From Gracilariopsis chorda (Eukaryota; Rhodophyta; Florideophyceae; Gracilariales; Gracilariaceae), in assembly GCA_003194525.1 (NCBI GenBank), contig NBIV01000206.1:85791-149790 (forward strand): 64,000 nucleotides of DNA, written 5' to 3'. Position 1 is the stretch's first letter, and each line of letters starts with the position of its first letter. Position numbers and translations under genes: made by a program. The notes below the pieces were generated by a model. It was not told the DNA's origin. It worked only from the letters and a program-made list of their open reading frames with translations, and did not search any database. Below, piece by piece: positions 11,671 to 24,255 of the stretch.

Positions 11671-13462
11671 TCACACCTCGAGCACTATCGTTTTTAACGA
11701 TGATTTCCGTGTTTGTCGATGATGCTTCGGCGAGGGATCCTTATCCAGGACATGCTGCGGTTCGATTGCCACCGGTGATGAGCATAACAACAGCACGAGC
11801 TCGAAGGTCGTTAGGACCGTAACCCAGTGTAACTGGGTATTGTATGTGTAGGTTTTGATATACGTATATAGGTCCCAATTCGTAGAGTGATCCTCGACGA
11901 AGGTCCAAAGAGCATTAAAAAACTGTACGGTGGAACAGTTCCACTCGATCATTGGTCTGCGGGTGATACGTTGTGGTTAACCAGTTCTTAACGTCCCATA
12001 TCCGGGAGACATTCTGGAAAAACGTCGTGGTAAATAGAAATCCATTCTCTGACAGGAGAGCGCTCGATTGGTTATGGTTAGACACCCCTTGCATAAAAAA
12101 GTGTTGATACACCTTAGCAGCAAGACTATTCTCACCAGCACTGGCTTCCTAAAGGAGGAGAACTGCCAGCCACGCAATGGCAGACCTAAGAACATTACAA
12201 CCTAAACAGTTAGGGTACATTATGGACTACCCTTTATCCACGAGTCGTAGTTCTAAGGAACAGAAACAATACATAATAAGTAATTCCCGACTCTCCAATT
12301 GAGTTCTGAGGGCACCATTATCGTCGGTGTCCAATCCCGTGCATTGCCCTTCTAAAAACTGCAAAGCGACCACAGACATTCAACTGGTCAAGAAAGCGTT
12401 TTGTTGGTTAGCTACGATACGCGGTTGAAGTATGTACGAACCGCACGCGAAGCAAAGAACAGGCACGAAGGGCTCAAAGGTCTCTGTAAGGCTGTTCCAC
12501 CATTCTCTGGAGTTCTTCCTTGGGAGGCAGGCGTATTTATGTTCTACTTCTAAAGCGCGTAAGCTTCTGCTGAGGGCCACCCATACCTGCGTGGATTGCG
12601 TGCGCGCTGCGTGGACAACCCCGCATTTGAAACAGCTTCAGCTTAAATTTGGCTTCTTCCGGAAGCAGCTGTTCCCGTTTTGGGGAATTGCTCAAATCAT
12701 CAACAGTCCCCAACAATTAAATGACTGGTTTGAGTAGTGCAGTTCGATGTTGCGAGCAATTTTCCGCTGACCCTGCGTCTCAGACGTTTCCAGGTCCTCA
12801 ATACACTCCCTCATTAATACGGTTTTAATACATCTTTGCGGCAAGGTGACCCTGAACAGCAGTGACGTCCCGAAGGTGGAGCAATGCCAGCCAAACAAGG
12901 AGACAATTGAGCACATTTGGCCTAAAAAGTCAGCATACCTTTCGAACTACCTTCTACCCACGAATCATAGGTGGTAAGGACAAAAAAAATCAAAGAATTA
13001 CATACTTTGTTCTGGAGGGCTAAGGGTACCCGCCATCATTGCGGATTTTTGTTGGTGCCTAGTCGTGTGCATTGCCCTTCAACTAACCAAGAGGCAACCG
13101 TAGACGTGCAACTGATCAATGCAAAGGCTTGGGTCATCGTTGTGGTGGTAATACTCTTTAGGGGGACCGTCCGAGTTATTCTCGAGAACCTGTCAGTGAT
13201 GACCAATAAATAGCGGTTACCCCGTGGTCTCCAGATGAATTTGCTCCTCATATCAAGAGCAAAAAGCTCCAGAGAAGCACAAGGTGGAAATACCATCAGT
13301 TTCTCCGAATACGTCCGCAGCGACACGCAATGTTTCCCACAGAGCAAGCAACTGCGCACCGTTGCGTATGGGTTGAAGCACATCATGGGCCAGTAGAATT
13401 CTTTTTTTAGGCATTGTGTAACTCCATTCCGCCAGGATGAGTGGCACGTTTTGCGTAGTTTG
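11671..13462 (-). pseudogene. Decayed integrase, rearranged
   Basis: 11952-11671 and 12112-11915 carry the end of the catalytic core: LLSENGFLFTTTFFQNV, then IWDVKNWLTTTYHPQTNDRV, then WDLYTYIKTYTYNTQ. The glutamate region YHPQTNDRVELF departs from A's SNGQVERF. 13515-13036 carries the zinc finger and first core part: KEFYWPMMCFNPYATV, then RYLLVITDRFSRITRTVPLK. Between them, 12083-13130 contains two further diverged integrase-like copies (see the repeat entry). The frame is then cut at 13462 by a solo LTR and resumes after it. Confidence 0.78.
12083..13130 (-). repeat. Two diverged direct copies (~330 bp) in the integrase region
   Basis: 12083-12405 and about 12800-13130 align over their whole length. 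Both contain CCAGCCA, GACTACC or GAACTACC, a CCCACGA or TCCACGA block and GTGCATTGCCCTTC in the same order. Both also resemble integrase sequence. An internal duplication, or a piece of a related element inserted here, would explain this. Boundaries are approximate. Confidence 0.5.
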
Positions 13463-14288
13463 TGTGTTGCAATGCCCCAAAGGGGAAAACACCGAAAGAC
13501 GTTCGGGATCTTCATCTCACGAGGTGAACCCAGTTGGGTAGAGCCCTCCCAGAGGTGTCACGGCAAAGCCGGTTTGTAAGACCAGGGACACCTGTCGAGA
13601 CTCGCACAGGGAGGTGAAGGTGAAGAATCAGTATCCGCGTGAGCGGGGTGTGATCCTCAGTAGAGGTATGTTTCCACGTAAGTGGGGGTGTGTGAACGGA
13701 TGCGCACACGAGGGCCGCGGATAGCGGGAGGTGCTACCCTAAAAAGCGGGAAAAGTGAGGGCGAAGAGGAGGAAGAGAGGACGAAGTGAGTCGCGAGAGC
13801 GACTTACAGATACAGCAATGCCGGTGGACAGGACTCCCTATACAGGGAGAAACACCAATATGATTGGAACAATTATACTCCTAAGGATGGGCTTCTTTAG
13901 ATGTGCAAGGGGGTTAGAAGTCCCGTGGTTTACGGCGTTTCCCTCCGAGGAGGAGTAGAGCACGCGCGCAAGCGGCAACAACTAGAGCCAATTCCCCAGG
14001 TTGGGGTCCCTTGTTGGGGAAGGTTTACTGGTGCGACGGCAGTGCGCCGTCGCAGTAAGTACTAGCTTCCCAGAAATGGGTGTGAAAATAATAAATAATA
14101 TTAACTAAAATACTAAACATTTCGTGGCAACATCCACTACTGTGGCCAACCGCCAATTGACCCATAACCGTTTCCCACGTGTCCATATCCACCATAGTGG
14201 GGCGTAGTTCATATACACACTACACAACCGATAATATCGGGAAAGCGTTCAAGTACCAAGAATCCCTCCCTGAGGGCGTTGCACTTCA
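13463..14288 (-). repeat. Solo LTR of the A family
   Basis: This 826-bp LTR starts TGTGTTGCAATGCC and ends GTTGCACTTCA, very similar to the LTRs of element A through its full length. It is flanked on both sides by GTTTG (13458-13462 and 14289-14293), a perfect 5-bp target duplication. The integrase frame of the host element continues across it. This is the usual product of LTR-LTR recombination that removed the internal region. Confidence 0.93.
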
Positions 14289-14331
14289 GTTTGCGACGTG
14301 GAAAACTCGAATTTAGTATTGAGACGGGTAC

Positions 14332-15117
14332 TCTGAGTGTCATTTTGCACGAGGAAACGACACCGGACGACGACAGTCCTTAATCTGCGCTCTTCTTAGC
14401 CAAAAGAAGACAAGAAATGGGTTCGTAGCTCGAGAGTACAAGCACAGGCGTGCAATGCCAATTTAGTGAATAGGCAAAAACTGTGAAAAAGAACCAAGAT
14501 GCAAGGTGGAAGGGACTCTCGGTTGTGACCGTACAACACAATTAACGACAAATTCCGGGAAAATATAGCAAAGAGACTACACCAGCGGATAACCTACGCC
14601 ATCAAAATCTTAGATCTAGCGCAGTGCTGATGATTAGTTCTAATACAGCGCGATGGCCTACACGTACGACCAAAAAGCTTAAGTCTAATACGTGACCGAA
14701 TTCTACGGTGCTAAACAAGACGGGCCCAAACAAAGGCAGTGTAGTACAATCACGTAGGAAGATGCGGGAGACCGACCCACAGTACGTAAAGGGTTGAGTG
14801 GTAAAGAGTGTGGTTGATGGCAGGGAGGAGCAGACTGCTCTAAGAGAAGGTGGGGGTTGCTAAAGAGAGGAGAAGTGGTCTGACCCGATTTGGCTTGGAG
14901 GCCGCCGAGCTCGCGCTTTTATAGAAAATTGTACTATTTGCATACCCCCTTGTTCTGCGTACTAGTTCTAAGTAACAACTCATAGTAACCTGTTATGGGA
15001 CACACCCTTGCCATGACGGACCAGCTTGGTAAAAGGCATTATACCTCTTAGGGTTTTTTTGTGCCTTTGAGCGGACGACGCTGTGGGGTGGCGGTGTTTG
15101 GGCGCTGACGAGGGGCA
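14332..15117 (-). repeat. Element C left LTR, first part
   Basis: It aligns end to end with 35034 to about 35818 of the right LTR. It stops at GAGGGGCA, where the DNA transposon begins, and continues seamlessly at 28158. Confidence 0.92.
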
Positions 15118-15360
15118 CCCTAGTAGGCGAAATGCCAGTTGCTGGACAACTTTTGGCTGCTGGCAGGTACACGTGCACAAATATTTAGTGACATTTGGCT
15201 ACCAATTGTACTTGGCCAATAATTGGCAGCTCTGGTACTGTAATTGGCCAGCAATTGGCAGTTCCCGCATGCGCGGATGGATGGGCTTTGCAGGGCCGGC
15301 GAAGATTGGGTGCGAAATGACCACGGGGTGGGACGCAGTTGTGCAGACACCCCTAAAGTA
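15118..15360 (+). repeat. Left terminal and sub-terminal region of T
   Basis: It starts CCCTAGTAGGC and is followed by repeated TTGGC, AATTGGC and GCTGGC motifs in both orientations. The stretch AACTTTTGGCTGCTGGCAGG is mirrored near the right end as AGCTTTTGGTGG followed by GCTGGCCGG. Sub-terminal repeats of this kind bind the accessory protein in known CACTA elements. Confidence 0.65.
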
Positions 15361-17633
15361 GTCTTTCATTGGCAGCTAATCCCGTGACGCAACTCCCATC
15401 ATTTCCGAGCGCTCATTCGCCATGTTACCGTTCACGGTTTCCTGTCTTCATCGTCAAGCTCGACCCCTGTTGCCAGCAGGTTAACTCCCTCGCCGAAACT
15501 GCAAACACATGACCCTCTGCTACCGCCGACAACGACGAAATTCAAGCTTACCGGTTGGACTAAATGTTTTTGTGTCTCCTTTCGCATTGTTGCCACTATG
15601 TCTAACCAGAATAAGGCGATCACAGGACTTAAGCAATCTCGCAATTAATCGTAATTCCTCGATGCTTTCTTCTTCTTCTTCTCTATTGTGCAGATAAGCT
15701 TTTTATTACTAAGCTGAAGGAGAGTTTTCAGTAAAAGCTTTCTCTTTTCAGGAAGGCCAAGAACTTCTGTGGCTCTAGGATTAACTGCTGTATACTTTCC
15801 CTACATTTTCTTGGAAAAGCAGCTAACATCTCTCTACGGGCTGCATTTATTCAGAGGCATTGGTACACAACTTGCTCACAGTATTTCTTCACGTTCATTC
15901 CACAATCACCTCTCAAGGTTCTGTTTTCGAGAAACGTCACCACAGGATGTGGGGTGGTAATGTGTTTGGTGTAGAATTTTGCAAGCGTTACTTCAGCTTC
16001 TTGTACATCCCTTTCGCATGTACCAAATGCAGGCCCATGCTGAAGAAGCCTTTTTCTCCTAAGAGACAACGACAAAGCCGCTCTAACATCTATCATATCG
16101 ATTGGAACCCGTACTTGCTCCTGCATCGGCAAACTAAGTCCATATTCTGCTGAACAGTCCAAGCCTTCATTGCAAGTTGTCCCGCAGTGAATTGGTATCC
16201 AGCAGACGTAAAATTTGTTTGTGGTGTTCAAATCACTCAGAGCATGTGCCAGAAATTGGAAGTGCTTGCTTGACGCTTCATACTACCCTGAAAAGCTGCA
16301 AATATAGCTTAGGAGTCCGTGAATATTCGAATTATTTTGTTTGATCAGGTGTCGCACTTGTACTGCTGCTGTCAAAGCTCCAGTGCTGACTACCGAAAGC
16401 TTCAACTTTGACCCATTTCGCCTGGACGGGTTTAACAACATCCCCGGTCCTTCTGCCATGCCAATGAGGTATGTAGAGCTCACACAATGCAATATAATAC
16501 AATACGGTGTACGATAATTGATACTGCTGTTATTGTATTATGAGGTGTTTCTTTACCCGCGTAGCCAATTCAGGGTGAACAGCAGAGCTTTCTGCGCAAA
16601 AGAAAGTTGTCTCACGTGGGTTAGCAATGGTTCTGGTTTTGATTTTGGACCATTTTGAAAACTGTTTACTCCCTCCTTTCGCTAAAGTGCGTCAGCTTAC
16701 GTCGTCGAGACTTCAATACAAGGAAAACTGCACAATAAAATGATTTAGAGCAACGAAAGCCATGCAGTTCATTGGGCAGAATGTTTCTTGTTCTTTTAAG
16801 TACGTTGCCTGAAGATGCAATTCCCGAAATCCCCAACACCCCGCTGTATTACCGGTGCATGGTCTGATGATATTGTTTTGCATATTCTACCCTGTCGTTT
16901 AAGCTTCACGCTGATTTTTTAACCTTCTACAGCTCTTCCGTACGTAAGCAAGCAAGTGATTCAGTGATAGACTCTTCTATATTGCTGAGAGAAGGCTTCG
17001 ATCTAAGAACTTTTCGAACACATGTTGTAGCTGAGTCCTGTCATGGGTATTCCCTTCTAGAAACAGAGCCTGGGTGATCAGGTATTAATGTGCTATCTAA
17101 CACAATCATAACCTTCATGGTATAGAAAATTCTTGGCTCTACTGGGCTTTCAAGCACATCTTTGGAACCTCATTATAGGGAGGAGATCGGTATCACAGCA
17201 GACAATTCTTGGGCCACCTGGAGCCCTTCTTGGAACTCACATTCATAAACCCATTCCTTTCGTCTTCCATTTGTTGTGGGCTCGTCTTAGGGATACGAGC
17301 TCGCACACAAAAGGAACCATATATATTTATCACAAAGTGCTTATGTTCACAAAACTAGGGTATATCCAGACTACGGAGACCACAATGTGGCTAGCGTCCA
17401 TTGCAAGTTCTTCACCGTACTGATGATCAAATAGTTGAAATACGGGACTGGATGGTATAGAGAAAACGAAGCAGGTCGGAAAGGAACTGGTAGAACGTAA
17501 TTCTCATGCTGTGACTGGTTATATCCACCTTAGGCTTCAAAGCACTTCCTTTTTGCAGCGAGCTCTGCTGTCGTCAGTTCTAGTGATATCTGAATCTAAG
17601 CTTGAACACGGGAGTGGTTTGGAATTTCCATGT
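15361..17633. other. No recognised gene inside T
   Basis: Small frames only. The longest, 16231-15851 on the minus strand (126 codons, Cys-rich), is not recognised. The stretch could include the decayed C-terminal end of the ferlin-like gene, but I see no transmembrane segment that would prove it. Confidence 0.35.
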
Positions 17634-20600
17634 TTACCCATTGCTTTTTTTGATAATGGGTTGCTGCGTCGTCACATTCTCATCGAATAGGGATCGTAAC
17701 TTGATATCGACAAGAGCATAAAGCTGGTCTGATCCCATTCCAAGACTTGTATCATGAAAGACCTGAAGTTTCAGTCTGGGCTTCACATCAAGCGACGGCA
17801 GTTGTAGTGCCCATTTCATTCTCCAATTGAACTCGGCTAACCCACCTGCAACATATTAACAAGTATCTGTGCTCCGCTCATCTTCTGGTCGGTCACCCCG
17901 ACGCGCTTGAATGTAGAACGCCGCCAACGTATTCGGGTCTTTTGGCTGGAGCGTATACGGGATCATACAATATAAACTTGTAAATCAAAACTCTCATTTC
18001 GTACTTCACGGAGGTTTCGAGATCGAAATCGCTCTGAACATCTTCGGTCTTTTGTCAACTTCGCTAGCGTCAAATATTTCTATGAACATTTCGAGCTGCT
18101 CTTTTATATTCACGAACTCTTCGGATTAGAAGGATCTAGTCTCTACCGGCATTCTTGCTAGCTATCTCCATGCCGAGCTGTACCACCGAGCATCCAGATC
18201 TATCACAGTTTCTCCAATTGTTCTCACCATCCAAAGCCCATTTTCCCGATGTTCATGGGCAGCTTTCCTTGCACCCATCCAATTCGTGGATTACCCTTTT
18301 CGGTCTTTATCATTATGGGATAGCTAATTGGCAACACAGCCTCTGCAAGCATGCGATCTTTCACCTCAATGGGAACGGAACCTTCTGGCATCTTGACGCG
18401 GCTTTCAAACATCTCAATGAAATTTGGGCTGTCGTCGTCGATGATCGAGTGATGCTTGTGAATGGAAAAGTCTGGGTATCTACGGTAAATCTGAGCTGTT
18501 AAGTATGGGTCGCATTGCGCCCTGATTTGCTGTGGATTGATCCCACGAAGTACGTAAACTCGAACCACAACTTTGGTTGGTACGAATACACGTCCAAATG
18601 AACGAAGCGACGTCATTCGTACCTTTCGGCTTTGTTCATCGTTCTTCTTCCCAATTTCAACTACATCAAGTCGTGCCTTTACTTTTCCGACCGCTGGGCG
18701 GGCTCCTTCCAAGGCTGCAGGTTTTTTTTTCTCTGTTTACAACCGTTCTCGTGCTTTGGATCTCATCGAATGGCAGGATCGGGGGGAAGCTAGCTCCATT
18801 TCTTTGACTTTGATCAGTATACTGAAGCTTAAATATGGTATTCCCCAATGAAAGGTTATCAGCGTAAAATAGAAGAAACTTTCCCTATGCTGGTTCAGTG
18901 ATATCAGATTCCAACTCCACCGGGCAGTATCCTCAACTCTTCTTGAGCATTTTTGTCCCGTCGTAGTCAATTTTGGCATCATCAAACCGAGGACGGAAGA
19001 CAAAGGCACGACTTCGTCCACTTCTATTCCAAGTTCCTGGGCTATGTCAGGCATTAGGTCAGCAAGAACATCGGCAACTTGGTATTTAATCACGCAAATA
19101 GGAGCCAGAGCGGCAGGTAGCCTATCTGCAACACTAGATCCCTTCTTCTTAGGCTCCTTGCGCTCTCCAGCCCTTGTCAATGGATTATCCTTATCCTTCT
19201 TCAGAAATGCTACTGGAAGAACATCTCTGTTCTCATGCAGCAACAGCATATTCATCCTTTCACGGCGTTCATGATACTTCAATTTATGGAGCCTCAAAGA
19301 TTTTGTCCCAATCAGTTCTCTTCCTGCACGTTTCGCATTTCGTCTGAAGTGGTATCTGCGATTATTGGCATACAAGCGCTCAGGCACTTGGGAATCTGTA
19401 CCAAAGATAGCACCAATAAGAGTTTCGCCCGTCAATTGCCTTCGATGATGCTCAGACAGCCACTTCTCAAGCGGAACACATACTGTAGCAACGACATCGG
19501 TGCTTTCCGAGTGATCATAATCCGCATAAACCTATATATTCAATGCAAGAGCAAGCCTAAAGTCTTCAAGAATCCGTGTATCTAGGACTAGAATATCTAA
19601 AATGTTGCAGTTCCCTTCATTAGCGCTTGTTGGAGAATAGTACATTTCTTCGACCTCTCAGGATTCATGGACATGGGCACCGCCGATACGACGCATTCCA
19701 CCCACAATCTACCAATGGCGAATCTCAAAAACTTTATATCGCAGAGACATTTCGCACACTGCAAAGATGGCTCCACGGCATCAAGCTTTGCGCATGGAAT
19801 GATTGATCGGCCAAGGCTCTCCGTCTTCGTCATGGTATATCAGTAGATTCACCTTCAGTTTCCGTTAGCCCTCTCGCATGTTGATATCTCAGATCTCTAC
19901 CGCTACTTCCCATAGGAGATATACAGTTCTACGGCAAAGCATTGAACCAGTCCTGCTCTTGTCTCCCCTCCCCACTATGAATCGAGGGCCTGTCAGACCG
20001 TCATCATCAGCTGCAGGTAGATTCCGTCCTTGACGGATGAGTGCGTGGAGTGTATAGGATCTTTGGGCACTGAGTGGAATAGAATACGTGTATGTCTTGG
20101 GAACGGTGTCAATACGATAGAGTTCGGGGTCTGTTTCCTTCTTTGTAGCATCGAGCGTCGTCACAGGCTCATGTATAGGCCGGATCCCATCATCATGGTT
20201 GTTACCCTTTGAGGCGGGCCCTATGATAAGATCACGTTTCACAGACTTTACATCAGCGTCAGAGACGTAGGAACCAGTCTTCGTCGGATCGTAACGCGCC
20301 AGTGAGGCTACCATAAGAATGCTGCCGGGGACGCTGTTGTCAGTTGCATCAACAACATTGTTTCCAGGATAGTCCTTAAACATTCACCTAGAATCTCGTT
20401 GGACGCAGATGAGGTGCTTTGCAGGATGTCTTACCAACGCTTTAGCTTGCCATTCTGAATCATTTTCACCGCTACCAGTTCCTTCAGTGACCGCCTCTTG
20501 ATTTTCTGCTAGACGCTTCCCAAGCTCCGAAACAGAAGATGATTTTCTCGCAGAAAGAGTGATGAAAAAGTCTGGGACCTGCTCAACATCTTCCCGGAAC

Positions 20601-22077
20601 TGTATGTTTGGAATAAAAATGGCCCAAAGTTCCTTCCACTCGACACACATGCTCTGTATCGTAGGCTTCTCGAGAGTTTCGCCGAAGCGATAATGCCCAA
20701 TGCAGCCATCGATACGGACAGACCACCTGTCCTTAAGGTGCAGTTCTGTAGCGCAAAGAACACAAACGTCAAGTTTTTAAAACTGCAAAGTAAGTCGCGG
20801 TTGGGGAGAACGAACATGACCAGACAAAAAGCTCGACAACTTCTCTGGGTCTTGCACCAACTCCCATAAGCACTCTGCCGCGGAAAGCAACGCCCTTGTC
20901 GTACTAATCTGCATCACCTTGGGGCTTGCCGTAAAATTTGTAGTAACCCGTTTTCATCAGTGCAACGGTCCTCACGCGATCACCTTCATCTTCGCCACCC
21001 GCAGGATCTCCTTGGACAACTGCAGTCGTCATGTTCTTCAAACGCTCTTCGAAGTAAACTTTCACCTGCCCTATCATCTTGTCTGTTCTTAATGAATCTT
21101 GAAGACGAAGCATGAACTTGTGATACAACATCAAGCTGATTCCCTCTTGGGCCACACACTCGTTAATAACAGTAAACCGCAGCACATACTCCTCATTCCA
21201 TATCATGCCTCTTTACGGTGATACCCGGTATGCCTTCCTAACGTTGGAGTCAATGAAGTCCTTCGCTTCAGCGATGGATACTCTTGTTTCATGATCCTTC
21301 CATCCAGGGTAGTTAAAAGCATACCCACGGATAGCATCGCGGTACCCAGGACTGACCATACTAGGAAGCATGTCGGCCCAGCCAATGGTGATATGTACAG
21401 CCCAGTCCTGGTATGAAATATTTGGGGTCTTAAGAACGCTGCTCTTCAACAGTTTACCGGCCGATAGTTCTTATGTGTGCTCAGTGTCGTCATGCGAAGG
21501 GGGTGAACCTTCAGAGAGAACGACGGTGATAGACAGCTTGATGAGTCCGGCACGAAGCTTACCTCCTTTGGGTTCTTGCAGCGCAAACCACTTTCTCTAC
21601 ATTCCGTGAGCAGGGAGCTGTAGCATACGCTTTGCTTCAACTGTGCACACGCGAGTTTGCTTTGATGCTCCGGTGCAACTCCAGTCCGTAACCTCAAAAA
21701 AAATTTTCTCATCTCCAAACTCCAGTCCAGTGCGCACGCTGGAGAAGAAGAGCAATTGATTGAGCATGCAAGTGAGCTTTTGCTTCTGACGGCCCGTCTT
21801 CTTGGTGATTACCATTTCCGTGGCAGAAATAAACGGATCAGAACTTTCAGAAATGTCCACGCCTTGCAGGATTGTCAAACTCGAAGACGTTCACACGCAC
21901 CTGACTAAGCATTTGCCAATACGAGTAACTGCTACTATCAACCAAGGTGATTCGAGCAGATGCCCGCAAGATGGCCGGAAGGTACTGTTCACAAGCAAGT
22001 GAATGAAGAGGTATACGCACTTCAGACTGGGTGATACCGCCAATATCCGTTCCAATGCCAATGTGAAGTGCACTCAA
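17634..22077 (-). pseudogene. Ferlin-like multi-C2-domain gene, decayed
   Basis: The frames read from 22077 leftwards. 21878-21597 is a C2-like piece (ISESSDPFISATEM, then GDEKIFFEVTDW). 21206-20904 is a C2 second half (IWNEEYVLRFTV, SLMLYHKFMLRLQDSLR). 20650-19889 has VPDFFITLSARKSS and RHPAKHLIC, then a C2 start (YTLHALIRQGRNLPAADDDG). 18712-18224 is a C2 (VVVRVYVLRGINPQQ, DPYLTAQIYRR). 17819-17634 has MKWALQLPSLDV and RLKLQVFHD, like a ferlin's last C2 domain. Ferlins are membrane-fusion proteins; multiple spaced C2 domains and the PDFF and PAK blocks fit that family. One in-frame TGA at 20384-20386 and several frame changes suggest a pseudogene, though unrecognised short introns could explain some. 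It lies wholly inside transposon T. Confidence 0.55.
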
Positions 22078-23215
22078 CTGATTTCGCCTATAACGGAGGC
22101 ATGCGGAGAATCGCGCATATATCGATGGGTGCAGTCAGTTTCTTGCAGGCATATGAGGTTTAGGTGACCTTCATGGGCTTCATTCGAAAGTTCTGCGCGT
22201 TTCGCGGCGCCGAGAAGACCGCGGCAATTGAGCTGCAAGATGCGTATATTTGACTTTTTTCGATTTTGAACCTTTCAATCCGTTCTTGGCGTTGGCTGGA
22301 GATCTGTCAGCGCTCTCATTTCACTCTGCCCCATCCAAGAGGGGTCGGAGTCAGGCACACCACTTGAAGGCAAGATGCACGTGCCCCTGCTTTCTTCGTT
22401 CTTGCAGAGACGTGCTCGCTCGCTCAGAGGAAGGGATTTGTTTGCCAGCTGACGATTTTTGCAAAACGTTTCCGTCGCAGGATATATAGCCTCATCTTGG
22501 TCCATGAATTCCAACGGTTTGGCCTCCAATAGCTCTGTTCAGGGGCCAAAAAATTTATCATGGCATCGTCGCATCGACGCTCTCGTTTCTTGTTTGGCCC
22601 CCAGGACGAGGGCAATCTTGACAATGCTGCAATGCGCAAGGATACGTTGCAAAATGCCTCGCATTGAGGTGCTGAGGGCGACTCTAATGGACATGGCCGT
22701 TTAAGTTTAACACCATCTCTCCTTTAATACTGGCACTCGTTGCTATTGAAGGCACGGTTGCATTAAGTGTTTCTGTTCGCATCTTGCTTTGTTGCAAGGT
22801 AGAAATTTGATCACCATCGCACCGCCATCTGCAAATATTTGTCTACCATGCTGCATCGCTAACCGCTCCCACAACCATATCTTTCACTCTCCGAAATGTG
22901 GCCTCTGGGGGTGATTGAAGTAATTAAAGCAAGTCTTTTCGTTGTGAGGAATGCGTAGCACGCAGAGATTTACAGACGTGATTTATTGGAGCGTGTCGCT
23001 ACAGTTTCCATAAGACAGGTATGTACAGGTTTATGAAACGATTCTACTCCAAACTTTGCTATTGTAGTCGCGTACGCTGCAATACTTGCTCAAAAACTTC
23101 ATGTGCAGAATTCTTGTTTTTCCCAAATATCTTTGTTTGCAGACCCGTACCACCGACCATCCTTTTCACAACTTCCCATTCTGACGCAGCTGCATATGCA
23201 GGTAAGTAGAATATT
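22078..23215. other. No recognised gene
   Basis: Between the ferlin-like remnant and the next minus-strand gene. Frames such as 22529-22275 (84 codons, minus) lack known motifs. It could include the lost N-terminus of the ferlin-like gene. Confidence 0.3.
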
Positions 23216-23403
23216 CTAGTCAGCGGTGTCCTTCAGTCTATTGATCTCTTGGGTAAGCTCCAAATTTCGTCTCTGCTTTGCACTCCGGCGAACACCTACT
23301 GATGACCCATCCCTGCCAGAAGCTCTCTCCAACTGCCTTTTGCGCGTGGTAGAGCGCGCAGGCACGGCTGAAATCGGATCAACCATGACGACGTCAGCAA
23401 CAT

Positions 23404-24255
23404 TCATGTCTGGAAGATGGCAGAAGCCGAACCAGAAACACTGGGTACGTCCGACGCCGACATAAAGACGTGATCACTTGAACATTGCTTCGGCTGGCAA
23501 TAATGTGCAATCGGCGTGGCATGTGATCCCCTCGGAGGAAGGGCAATTCGCGTCGGCTTCAAATTCTGCTCAGTAAGGTACCTTCCTGTATTCTGAGGAG
23601 AACTTATTTGGAAGCGTACAGGTTCTGACGGCACGCATTGCTTCACTTCCTCCACATGCTCGTGGTCTCCAGTGCGTCCCGTTGGAAGATCTTGAATGTC
23701 TCCGGAATCTTTTCCAGGGCATAACCTCTTCACGGCCGTTTTCTTGCGACAAGTACGGCTTGCGATTTCCATCTTCAATTCAATGCAAAGCTCGATAAGC
23801 CATTCAACCTCCTTTTGTGCTAGAACGGCCATCGTCGGCTTGGACCTCAGCGCCGTAACTACTTCATCGATCTTGTTCCAATGTTGATGACACGCTTTAT
23901 TGAATGTGAGCTTGCCGTATCTGTCCATCCCTCTCAGTGATCTTCTTAGTTGTTTATCGCAGGCACGCTAAGCTCACTCATTTCGCGCTCTGTCATCACA
24001 GTTGTCGGCGAAAGCCAGGAGCTCATTCTCAGGGTTGTTCAAATTTTGTGCGTTGTGTGCCTTCACCAATGCATCGGCGGACCGAGAGGGATTGCGCCTG
24101 CGTTTGTTGTCGCAGAGAGCATTCTCTGCTTCTGAGAGACCCTTCTTCTTCTGCTGGGGAATTGGAAGAGGGATGAAATCACGTCGCATCGCGAGAGGAC
24201 TTGAATGGCGGAATATGCCAGAAGGACTGGATTTCAGACGAAGAAGGGTGTACAA
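23404..24255 (-). CDS. Unknown protein in transposon T, two exons predicted
   Basis: Exon 1 is 24255-23978 and starts MYTLLRLKSSP; an internal start MRRDFIPLPIP at 24189 is also possible. Exon 2 is 23932-23404. A 45-base intron (23933-23977; donor GTGAGC, acceptor CTGAG) would join the frame through NEGMDRYGKLTF, giving about 270 residues. Exon 1 is basic, with KKK and KRRR patches that could be nuclear signals. Exon 2 has a helical stretch (AVLAQKEVEWLIELCIELK) and a second basic patch. A 63-codon frame at 23407-23216 overlaps its stop by ATGA and could be a further exon. No family is recognised. It is transcribed away from the transposase, as an accessory DNA-binding protein might be, but that role is a guess. 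Confidence 0.45.

Noticed and set aside
12083-13130. A miniature LTR element (TRIM) with 330-base terminal repeats
   Set aside because: Both repeats resemble integr­ase coding sequence and I could not find TG/CA ends or a target duplication.
20384-20386. TGA in the ferlin-like gene removed by an intron
   Set aside because: A GTAAGA...TTCTAG intron can be drawn, but the downstream frame does not continue, and the would-be intron encodes the family-like RHPAKHL block.
23216-23407. bZIP-like transcription factor in the 63-codon frame
   Set aside because: The basic stretch is not followed by heptad leucines; better explained as a possible extra exon or chance frame.
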